Shown here one piece after another: positions 1 through 5,780 of a stretch of 6,613 nucleotides of DNA. Made by a program: the position numbers and the translations under genes. Numbering within the stretch: position 1 is the first letter of the stretch; each line of letters begins with the position of its first letter. Source of the DNA: Nitrosopumilus sp. UBA526 (GTDB lineage Archaea; Thermoproteota; Nitrososphaeria; Nitrososphaerales; Nitrosopumilaceae); contig DAXZ01000029.1 in the NCBI GenBank assembly GCA_002506665.1, positions 12,091 to 18,703 on the forward strand. Direction: 5' to 3'. The notes below the pieces were generated by a model. It was not told the DNA's origin. It saw only the letters and a list, made by a program, of their open reading frames with translations, and searched no databases.

Positions 1-638
1 TAGAGTTTCTAATTGGTACTGAGAAACCACTGATAATCTCCACAGGTGCTAGCACACATGACGAGATAAAATTTGTTTTAAATTTATTGGAAAAAAATAA
101 TGGCAAAAACAAGCTGGTGTTTCTTCAATGTACATCCCAGTATCCTGCCTCCCTCGATGCGCTTAATCTAAACGCCATCTCAACCATACATCACACATAC
201 AATGTATCTGTGGGATTCTCAGATCACAGCCTAGACCCGCTGATTGGCCCGTTAGTTGCAGTAGGTCTTGGAGCATGTGTTATTGAAAAGCATTTTACAA
301 CTCGGCGCTCACTGTCTGGTCCTGATCATTTCTTTGCACTAGAACCTACCGAGTTGACAGAGATGATAAAGGCAATCAGAGAGGCAGACAAGACAAAGGG
401 TGACGGAGTAAAGCGGGTTCTATCCTCAGAAGAAGAGCTGAGAAGATTTGCCACTCGAGCTATTCAGGCAACAAAACCCATCAAGAAAGGCGACATACTG
501 CAGGAGGGTGTCAACTTTGATGTACTGCGGCCAGGAAACAAAACCCGTGGTGTCGAACCCAGGTTTTTGCAAGATATAGAGGGGAAAAAGTCAAGTTCTG
601 ATATAGAGCAAGGTGATGGGATAATACACTATGAATAG
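1..638 (+). CDS. neuB: Nonulosonic acid synthase, NeuB/SpsE family (3' part, 5' end outside window)
   Basis: This family condenses phosphoenolpyruvate with a six-carbon amino sugar (ManNAc or a 2,4-diamino analogue) to give a nine-carbon sialic-, legionaminic- or pseudaminic-like acid, in the cytoplasm. The frame is open from nt 3, so the start and the N-terminal part of the TIM barrel lie upstream of the window. Visible family blocks are PLIISTGAS (nt 30-56), FLQCTSQYPAS (nt 120-152), VGFSDHS (about nt 210-230), VIEKHF followed by SGPDHFFALEP (nt 279-347), and a C-terminal SAF/antifreeze-like domain (about nt 447-635) with AIQATKPIKKGD and RPGNKTRGVEP. The His residues in SDH and EKH are the likely metal ligands by family analogy. 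GPDH, rather than the GPDS I associate with pseudaminate synthases, leans toward a NeuB/LegI-type substrate, but that is inference. The stop overlaps the convergent aminotransferase by 10 nt. TTG at 87 is internal and not a real start. Confidence 0.93.
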   Translation, partial: EFLIGTEKPLIISTGASTHDEIKFVLNLLEKNNGKNKLVFLQCTSQYPASLDALNLNAISTIHHTYNVSVGFSDHSLDPLIGPLVAVGLGACVIEKHFTTRRSLSGPDHFFALEPTELTEMIKAIREADKTKGDGVKRVLSSEEELRRFATRAIQATKPIKKGDILQEGVNFDVLRPGNKTRGVEPRFLQDIEGKKSSSDIEQGDGIIHYE

Positions 639-1723
639 TCACAGGCCGCCTCGTTTATGCATTGGACTATCTTTGAGACATCATCATCATCTAGGGATGG
701 ATGGATGGGAACAGACAAGATTGTCCTGCCTGCATCTTCTGTAATTGGTAATGAGACCTTACTCCTAAACAGGCCGAACTTGTGGACGGGATTGTAGTGA
801 ACCCCAGTCTCTATGTTCTTTCTTCCAAGTGCCTTGACTAGTTTCTCTCTGTCTCTGACCTGAATCCAGTACAGGTGATATGAACAGTCCTTGTCATATG
901 GCATCTTTTTGGAGAGGTCTATCTCTTTAGAGTATCTCTTGGCAATGTGTCTGCGTCTCTTGTTCATACGCTCAAGTTTTTGTAGCTGCACAATCCCCAT
1001 CGCTGCTGAAAACTCGTTCATATAGTAATTCCAACCCAGTGTCTGAACATCATAGCTATACCCCTTCCTGTCTGTTATGCCACACCACCTCTTTGCTTGT
1101 AACAGTCTCTGAGAATCAGCATCTCTTTGATTAATGGTGATTGCACCACCGCCAGGCATTGCCAAGTTCTTTACTGGATGAAAACTAAAACATACAAAAT
1201 TTCCGTGTGAGCCTATCTTTTTACCCTTGTAGGTTGCCCCTGCGGCATGCGCTGCATCCTCTATCAGGTATAGTTTGTTCTTTTTGCACAGTCCCTTGAT
1301 CTCATCCAAATTGGCAGGCATTCCACCAAAATGAACCGGCAGTATTGCCTTGGTCTTTGCAGTAATGTTTCTCTTTATTGATTTTACATCAATACACATA
1401 GTGGCAGGGTCAACTTCTGCAAATCTTACCTTTCCGCCATTGTACAGTATCGAGCTAGCAGTAGTTGCAAATGACAATGATGGAACAATGACCTCAGAAT
1501 CTTTAATGTCGCACAGTGATAGTGCTAGGTGGAGTGCTGCTGTCCCGCTGTTTACTGCAACACAACTCTTTGCACCAACATATCTGCAAAATTTATCCTC
1601 AAACTTTTTGACATGGCCAATGCCTGACCCGCTAGCCCAAAATCTGCTATACAGGACTTTGGTTAGAATTTTTTCCTCATCAGGGCCTATTTGTGGATCA
1701 AAGAGTTTTATTTTTTTGTGCAT
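629..1723 (-). CDS. DegT/DnrJ/EryC1 (SpsC/LegC/PseC-like) PLP-dependent sugar aminotransferase
   Basis: The 364-residue length is typical for this fold-type I aminotransferase family, which transfers an amino group, usually from glutamate, to a keto-sugar nucleotide. Visible motifs are NSGTAALHLAL (residues 58-68), which binds the cofactor phosphate; PSLSFATT (81-88); LPVHFGG (128-134); IEDAAHA (154-160), where D156 pairs with the pyridine nitrogen; and FSFHPVKNL (179-187), where K185 is the predicted Schiff-base lysine. WNYYMNEFSAAMG (231-243) and GVHYNPVH (307-314) are also family features. The start is ATG at 1723. A TATA-like box on the same strand (1748-1755) lies about 28 nt upstream, so the mRNA is probably leaderless. 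Next to neuB and spsF, it is the likely amination step in making a diamino sugar for nonulosonate synthesis. Perosamine-type or other 4-amino-sugar synthesis cannot be excluded. The protein looks intact, with the catalytic residues in place. Confidence 0.93.
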   Translation of the reverse strand: MHKKIKLFDPQIGPDEEKILTKVLYSRFWASGSGIGHVKKFEDKFCRYVGAKSCVAVNSGTAALHLALSLCDIKDSEVIVPSLSFATTASSILYNGGKVRFAEVDPATMCIDVKSIKRNITAKTKAILPVHFGGMPANLDEIKGLCKKNKLYLIEDAAHAAGATYKGKKIGSHGNFVCFSFHPVKNLAMPGGGAITINQRDADSQRLLQAKRWCGITDRKGYSYDVQTLGWNYYMNEFSAAMGIVQLQKLERMNKRRRHIAKRYSKEIDLSKKMPYDKDCSYHLYWIQVRDREKLVKALGRKNIETGVHYNPVHKFGLFRSKVSLPITEDAGRTILSVPIHPSLDDDDVSKIVQCINEAACDYS

Positions 1724-1745
1724 CCTGATAATCTATCTTTTTGTT

Positions 1746-1757
1746 CTTTTTATATCA
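1746..1757 (-). promoter_or_regulatory. TATA-box-like promoter element for the aminotransferase
   Basis: Read on the minus strand this is TGATATAAAAAG, with the A/T core at 1748-1755. The core centre lies about 28 nt upstream of the ATG at 1723. Archaeal TATA boxes are centred about 26-27 nt before the transcription start, so transcription would begin at or within a few nucleotides of the start codon. No Shine-Dalgarno-like sequence is evident between the box and the ATG. Confidence 0.6.
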
Positions 1758-1786
1758 CTTGTTGCCTCAACGATATCATGGATACG

Positions 1787-1797
1787 CCTTTATAATA
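1787..1797 (+). promoter_or_regulatory. TATA-box-like promoter element for the SpsF-like gene
   Basis: The core TTTATAAT (1789-1796) is centred about 26 nt before the TTG at 1818, which fits a leaderless transcript starting at that codon. It faces away from the aminotransferase TATA box about 40 nt to the left. The 94-nt gap is therefore a compact divergent promoter region. Confidence 0.6.
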
Positions 1798-1817
1798 TTG
1801 CCTCTTGTAGTTACTAT

Positions 1818-2492
1818 TTGAAGACATGCGCAATTCTCCAAGCTAGGATGGGCTCTAGCAGACTAGCCGGCAAAGTGCTGATGAAAGTTGATGATACTGA
1901 CACCCTGGCATCTTCGGTTATTTCTCAGCTAAGTCACTGTAAACTTTTAGATGAGATGGTCTTGGCAACTACCACTGGTGTAGACGATGATGAGCTAGTC
2001 AAAATGTTGGCGCCAAAAATCAAGACATTTCGCGGCAGTGCGACAAATGTACTAGACAGATTTTATCAGTGTGCCCTAACAAATGACATCTCTACAATAA
2101 TTAGAATAACCTGTGATAATCCACTAATTGATCCCACCCTGGTAGATGATGCAATCTTGCAGTTTCGTTCAAAAAAATATGACCATGTAACAAACTTTGC
2201 TCCAAGGACATTTCCCAAAGGTACCGAAGTTGAGGTCTTTTCATTTCAGGCATTGTCCCTTGCATGGACGAACGCAAAAACCCCCTACGAGCAAGAACAC
2301 GTAACTCCGTACATTTACAACAATCCCACACGATTCAAGATTCTAAATATATCTCACACGCCTGATCTCTCGGGTTTTAGGTGGACAGTTGATACCTCTG
2401 ACGACCTATGTCTTGTCCGTCAGATATTTGCACAAATCCGCAAGAGGCCAATACTGATGACTGACATACTCGAGTTCCTTGAGAGAAACTAG
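1818..2492 (+). CDS. spsF: SpsF-type cytidylyltransferase (candidate CMP-nonulosonate synthetase)
   Basis: This protein belongs to the SpsF/acylneuraminate-cytidylyltransferase-related family, which transfers CMP (or another nucleotide) to an acidic sugar. From TTG 1818 it is 224 residues. Family motifs are the N-terminal nucleotide-binding loop AILQARMGSSRLAGKVL (residues 5-21), RITCDNPLIDP (96-106, with the conserved Asp), FPKGTEVEVF (132-141), EQEHVTPYIY (158-167) and RWTVDTSDDL (188-197). The open frame runs much further upstream, to 1350, but that part is antisense to the aminotransferase and unrelated to the family. TTG 1818 places the loop at the expected N-terminal distance and sits about 26 nt after a TATA-like box, so I chose it. 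Next to neuB, the likely job is activation of the nonulosonate, as proposed for SpsF in the Bacillus sps pathway. Its substrate is not proven by sequence. Confidence 0.9.
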   Translation: MKTCAILQARMGSSRLAGKVLMKVDDTDTLASSVISQLSHCKLLDEMVLATTTGVDDDELVKMLAPKIKTFRGSATNVLDRFYQCALTNDISTIIRITCDNPLIDPTLVDDAILQFRSKKYDHVTNFAPRTFPKGTEVEVFSFQALSLAWTNAKTPYEQEHVTPYIYNNPTRFKILNISHTPDLSGFRWTVDTSDDLCLVRQIFAQIRKRPILMTDILEFLERN

Positions 2493-2505
2493 TCCCTGCA
2501 CTAGT
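2488..2505. repeat. ACTAGT-N6-ACTAGT inverted repeat between convergent genes
   Basis: Two identical copies of the self-complementary hexamer ACTAGT (2488-2493 and 2500-2505) are separated by CCCTGC. They span the spsF stop codon and end just before the stop of the convergent epimerase gene. They can form a 6-bp hairpin in either transcript. Such a stem is weak and has no T-run on either side, so a terminator role is only possible. It could also be chance. Confidence 0.4.
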
Positions 2506-2506
2506 T

Positions 2507-3457
2507 CTATGAGATATTATCTCTGGCCCAGGCGACGGTCTTTTTTAATCCCTCATCAAGTGTCATCCTTGGACTGTATCCAATATTTTTGATCTTTGCA
2601 ATATCTGGCAGCCTCCTCAGAGTACCGGGCATGTCTTTTTTGACATATTTTGCATCAATTTTTACATTCATAATTTTCTCTAGCTTTTTGACTAGTTCTG
2701 AGATCTTTGTTTCTGTCTCTACTCCAATGTTAAACGTATCAAACCCCTCTGTCTGCTTTTCCATGACTAGCATGGTGCCATTTATGGCATCATCAATATA
2801 GCAAAAACTCCTCGTCTCATCTCCGTCCCCCTCCACCATAACTGTAGACCCGTGCAGCATCTTTCTTATCAGGTCAGGAATCACATGACCCTCAAAATCA
2901 CGCGGGCCATACGCATTGTTATATCGTAACACTGAGCATCCAAAGTCATATTTTTTTGCATAGTTTGCACAGTAGACCTCCCCGATTATCTTGCTTGCAC
3001 CATATGACCAGCGTGGATTTCTCACATCCGGGATAACAAGGTCAGCATCTTCAGGGGTAGGAAACTCTTTTGGAATTCCATAGGCCTCTGGTGTTGAGGC
3101 AAATGCAAAATATTTGACATCTCTTTTTCTTACAAAGTCAAGTGCGTTTATTGTACCTTGTACATTGACATCCAAGACCTGTTCTGGAATTGAGTAAAAA
3201 TGACGTGTTCCGTTAATTGCTGCAAGATGAAACAGTCCGTCTACAGAAACATCTGGCCATTCTTCTGGTCTTCGCACATCCCCGTTATGTATGGTCAGAT
3301 TTGCATGGTGATCGAGGTTTTTAAAACTCCCACGAAACTCGTTATCAAAACATATTACTCTGTTTCCCTCTGATAACAGCCTCTCTACCAGATGAGATCC
3401 TAAAAATCCCGCACCCCCTGTCACAAGAAATGTCTTTGAACTCTCACTCAATTCCAA
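2507..3457 (-). CDS. Extended SDR sugar-nucleotide epimerase/dehydratase (NAD-dependent)
   Basis: This is a 316-residue cytoplasmic enzyme of the GalE/UDP-xylose-synthase superfamily that oxidises and remodels a nucleotide sugar using bound NAD. Visible features are the Rossmann motif TGGAGFLG (residues 13-20), an acidic residue at the end of strand 2 (D38), HLAAINGTRHF (78-88), STPEAYG (121-127), the catalytic pair Y152 and K156 in SYGASK, LRYNNAYGPRD (177-187) and RSFCYIDDAI (216-225). Glu at T122-x-E124 resembles UDP-glucuronate decarboxylases and 4,6-dehydratases as much as epimerases, so the reaction is uncertain. The start is TTG 3457, preceded by AGGT about 9 nt upstream as a plausible ribosome-binding site. 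A second TTG at 3451 is possible, and no ATG is available before the Rossmann motif. The gene overlaps the 3' end of the upstream dehydrogenase gene by 14 nt, so the two are probably co-transcribed and translationally coupled. Product sugars may feed the same glycan. Confidence 0.9.
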   Translation of the reverse strand: MELSESSKTFLVTGGAGFLGSHLVERLLSEGNRVICFDNEFRGSFKNLDHHANLTIHNGDVRRPEEWPDVSVDGLFHLAAINGTRHFYSIPEQVLDVNVQGTINALDFVRKRDVKYFAFASTPEAYGIPKEFPTPEDADLVIPDVRNPRWSYGASKIIGEVYCANYAKKYDFGCSVLRYNNAYGPRDFEGHVIPDLIRKMLHGSTVMVEGDGDETRSFCYIDDAINGTMLVMEKQTEGFDTFNIGVETETKISELVKKLEKIMNVKIDAKYVKKDMPGTLRRLPDIAKIKNIGYSPRMTLDEGLKKTVAWARDNIS

Positions 3458-4739
3458 CGCCAGTATACCTGATATTTGGATTGCTTTTTAACTTGTCATA
3501 TAGGCCCCAGCAGTCAACAAAGACGCAATCCTTGTGTGCTGTCTCCAATAGTTTTTCAATCTCAAGTGAGCGATATGACTGGTGGTTATTTACTATTATT
3601 ACACAGTCTGCATTAGAGAATCCCTCTTTGAGGCCTACTGCCTGTATCCCCTGCCTCTGAATCTCTTTATCTGATACTATAGAGTCATACCCGACAATCT
3701 CATCAAAGTGCTTTTGTAGTTCCTCAAGAATTCCAAGTGTCGGAGAATTCCTAATATCATCAGTCTCTGGGTGTCCCTTGAAGGCAAATCCGACAACAAA
3801 TATCTTGGCAGATTTACCTTTGTCGAGTGCTTTTATCTTTCTGACTATCTTTGCGCCTAGGTAGGATGGAACAAACTCGTTGACGAGTCTGCTGCCACTG
3901 ATCATCCTTGTCTCGTATCCCAACTTTTTTGCCATGTGTGCTAGTATGTGGGGATCCTTTGAGAGACACGGACCTCCGACTCCGGGGCTTGGCATGGGAA
4001 TGCGGTTTCTTTCGTACTTGTAGTTTGCCTTTTCTATGCATTCTCTTGCATCAATCTTTAGCATCTCACAAATCAATGCAATCTCATTAGAGTATGCAAA
4101 GCCAACATCCCTGTAAGAGTTGTCAATTAGTTTTATCATCTCTGCAGTCTCAATATCAGAGACTTGGATTACTGTGGGTGTCATCTTTTCAAATAATTTT
4201 CTTGCCTTCTCCAGTCCTCTCTCACTTGATGAACCTATTATCTGTGGATTGGAACCAAGCTCTGCAATTGCAACGCCTTCTGCTGTTCTCTCTGGTGCAA
4301 AGACAACATCAAAGTCTTGGCCTGCCTCGAGTCCTGTCTTCTCCAAAATTGGAATCACAGTATTTCTGGTGGTTCCTACAGGGACAGTTGATCTTAAAAT
4401 TACGGTCTGTCCTTTTTTTAATCTCGTTGCAATCTCCTCTGCAGCAGAAACTATGTGGTTTATGACAGGCAGTCTGTCTTTATCCAGCGGGGTTCCAACA
4501 CCAATAACAAAGTAATCAAAATCCTCATCTGGAATCGACTCTGCAGGCACAAAGTTCTCATTTAGGTGCAACCCAAGCAACCTGCCTACATCTTTTTCTG
4601 AAAGGGTTACTTTGCAGTCTCGTAATTGTCGTATGATATCTCTGTTTGAATCCACCCCGACTATCTTTATTCCACGGTCTGCTAATGCTAGTGAAAGCGT
4701 TAATCCTACATATCCTAGCCCTACAAGACAAACTTTCAT
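3444..4739 (-). CDS. wecC: UDP-N-acetyl-D-mannosamine dehydrogenase-type nucleotide-sugar dehydrogenase
   Basis: This is a UDP-glucose/GDP-mannose dehydrogenase family member, most like the WecC/TviB (UDP-HexNAc 6-dehydrogenase) branch. It oxidises the C6 hydroxyl of a nucleotide sugar to a carboxylate with two NAD+, giving a hexuronic acid donor. From ATG 4739 it has 431 residues. Visible features are the Rossmann GLGYVGL (7-13), IGVGTPLD (79-86), STVPVGTT (117-124), FAPERTAEGVAIAELGSNP (147-165), K203 and N207 in MIKLIDNSYRD, catalytic C258 in SPGVGGPCLSKDP (251-263), and the C-terminal domain with GFAFKGHPETDDIRNSP (317-333). The ORF can be extended to an ATG at 4808, but the extra 23 residues precede the Rossmann strand and do not look conserved. 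ATG 4739 lies about 26 nt after a TATA-like box, favouring the shorter form. It is the first gene of a two-gene operon with the SDR enzyme. Whether the substrate is UDP-ManNAc or UDP-GlcNAc is inference. Confidence 0.93.
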   Translation of the reverse strand: MKVCLVGLGYVGLTLSLALADRGIKIVGVDSNRDIIRQLRDCKVTLSEKDVGRLLGLHLNENFVPAESIPDEDFDYFVIGVGTPLDKDRLPVINHIVSAAEEIATRLKKGQTVILRSTVPVGTTRNTVIPILEKTGLEAGQDFDVVFAPERTAEGVAIAELGSNPQIIGSSSERGLEKARKLFEKMTPTVIQVSDIETAEMIKLIDNSYRDVGFAYSNEIALICEMLKIDARECIEKANYKYERNRIPMPSPGVGGPCLSKDPHILAHMAKKLGYETRMISGSRLVNEFVPSYLGAKIVRKIKALDKGKSAKIFVVGFAFKGHPETDDIRNSPTLGILEELQKHFDEIVGYDSIVSDKEIQRQGIQAVGLKEGFSNADCVIIVNNHQSYRSLEIEKLLETAHKDCVFVDCWGLYDKLKSNPNIRYTGVGIE

Positions 4740-4757
4740 TTCTAATTTAATATCCGG

Positions 4758-4770
4758 CTTTAATTTAAAG
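4758..4770 (-). promoter_or_regulatory. TATA-box-like promoter element for the dehydrogenase-SDR operon; palindromic
   Basis: The minus strand reads CTTTAAATTAAAG. Its core at 4762-4769 is centred about 26 nt before the ATG at 4739, the expected distance for a leaderless archaeal mRNA. The 13-bp element is a perfect odd palindrome around T4764, so the plus strand also presents a TATA-like face toward cofE. No convincing Shine-Dalgarno sequence lies before ATG 4739. Confidence 0.6.
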
Positions 4771-4825
4771 CTAGGATGGAAAATCAAGCTAAAATCAAGA
4801 TAATTCACAACAATAAAAAAGAGAG

Positions 4826-5632
4826 ATGTACTCCAAGACCATTGTGCAGTTGACTATTCTACCACTCTTAGCTAAGAGAATGGCAGGCAGGTTTGATGTC
4901 TTTGAGGCCCTGCTTGAGACATTACACGAAAATGATGCTATCCTAAAAGAGGGAGATGTCCTTGTAATCTCAACAAAGTACATCTCAAACTCTCAAGGCC
5001 GAGTCATAAATCTAAACCGAGTTATCGTATCAGAAGAAGGTCTGAGGGTCTCTGAGAGATTCAAGCTGAGATCAGAGATTGCTGAGATCATTATACGCGA
5101 GTCAGATAAAATTTTTGGCGGAATTGGGGGGTTTGCCCTCACATCTGCAGATAATATCATGGCTCCAAATGCAGGAATTGACAAGTCAAATGCAAAAAGA
5201 GATCATGCCATACTGTATCCTGCAAACCCTTATCTTGTTGCAGAAGAACTTCGCCGCAAGATCTTTCTTGAATTTCTCATTCATGTCGGAGTAATACTTG
5301 TAGACAGCAGACTGATGCCTGCTAGAGTTGGCACGTCAGGTGTTGCAGTTGCATGTGCTGGAATCGAACCTGTCTTGGATGTGAGGGCACAAAAGGATCT
5401 AGAGGGCAATCCACTCAAAGTGACATTTCAGGCAGTAGCTGACAGTCTTGCCACGATTGCAAATCATGAGATGGGTGAAGGCGCTCAATTACGACCGTTT
5501 GCTATTGTTAGAAACTCTGATACAAAACTTACTGATAGAAAGATAAATCCAACAGAACTTGCAATCTCACCTGACCAATGTGTCTATGTGCGGAGCTTGT
5601 CTAGTTCTACTTTTTCGCTTAGAAAAGCCTGA
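4826..5632 (+). CDS. cofE: Coenzyme F420-0:L-glutamate ligase (CofE family)
   Basis: CofE adds L-glutamate residues to F420-0 using GTP and divalent metal, in the cytoplasm, at the end of coenzyme F420 biosynthesis. The protein has 268 residues, close to the family's usual size. Recognisable blocks are GDVLVISTKYISNSQGRVI (residues 43-61), NAGIDKSN (115-122), ILYPANP (129-135) and VGVILVDSRLMPARVGTSG (154-172). SGVAVACAGIEPVLDVR (171-187), DLEGNPLKVTFQAVADSLAT (191-210) and MGEGAQLRP (216-224) follow. The block usually written DSxGRPWRxG reads DSRLMPARVG here, so this belongs to a divergent branch. ATG 4826 is the likely start. Met19 (nt 4880) would remove the first strand. No strong Shine-Dalgarno or well-spaced TATA box is seen (AAGATAAT at 4797-4804 is a poor match). 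No other F420 genes are in the window. Confidence 0.88.
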   Translation: MYSKTIVQLTILPLLAKRMAGRFDVFEALLETLHENDAILKEGDVLVISTKYISNSQGRVINLNRVIVSEEGLRVSERFKLRSEIAEIIIRESDKIFGGIGGFALTSADNIMAPNAGIDKSNAKRDHAILYPANPYLVAEELRRKIFLEFLIHVGVILVDSRLMPARVGTSGVAVACAGIEPVLDVRAQKDLEGNPLKVTFQAVADSLATIANHEMGEGAQLRPFAIVRNSDTKLTDRKINPTELAISPDQCVYVRSLSSSTFSLRKA

Positions 5633-5646
5633 CAGTCTGTACTCTT

Positions 5647-5664
5647 GAGAGAGAGAGAGAGAGA
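5647..5664. repeat. (GA)9 dinucleotide microsatellite
   Basis: Eighteen uninterrupted nucleotides of alternating G and A lie 15 nt after the cofE stop, followed by an A-run (5664-5668). On the other strand this is a polypyrimidine CT tract. It is in the longest non-coding stretch of the window (5633-5780) and well upstream of the promoter of the next gene. No function can be assigned from sequence. Confidence 0.9.
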
Positions 5665-5748
5665 AAAACTCTGGTTTGATCTTTTGAAGATAATTTGACT
5701 TGAAATCACCACTCGGATATTATGGACAAATTATCCTTGGTCATTCGG

Positions 5749-5757
5749 CTTTAAATA
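5749..5757 (+). promoter_or_regulatory. TATA-box-like promoter element for the 184-residue membrane protein gene
   Basis: CTTTAAATA, with core 5750-5757, is centred about 27 nt before ATG 5781, so a leaderless or near-leaderless transcript is predicted. A Shine-Dalgarno-like AAGGTGGA (5768-5775) also precedes the ATG, but it would lie upstream of the predicted transcription start and so may not be in the mRNA. Confidence 0.6.
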
Positions 5758-5780
5758 GAGGAATTTGAAGGTGGAAGGTA

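Noticed and set aside
1350..1817. Upstream extension of the SpsF reading frame (about 156 extra residues)
   Set aside because: It is antisense to the conserved aminotransferase gene and matches nothing expected N-terminal to SpsF. The family's nucleotide-binding loop begins right after TTG 1818, which also has a well-spaced TATA box.
2101..2331. Minus-strand 76-codon frame inside spsF
   Set aside because: It is antisense to conserved SpsF motifs with no recognisable domain or promoter.
4094..4515. Plus-strand open frames of 123 and 131 codons
   Set aside because: They lie fully antisense to the conserved core of the dehydrogenase gene, with low-complexity Leu/Gln/Ser-rich translations and no family motif.
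4740..4808. N-terminal extension of the dehydrogenase to an ATG at 4808
   Set aside because: The 23 extra residues precede the Rossmann strand, which normally starts the protein, and they would run across the TATA-like box at 4758-4770.
5679..5691. ATCTT-TTG-AAGAT mini-hairpin downstream of cofE as a terminator
   Set aside because: A 5-bp A/T-rich stem without a following T-run is too weak to call. Similar stems arise by chance in A+T-rich DNA.
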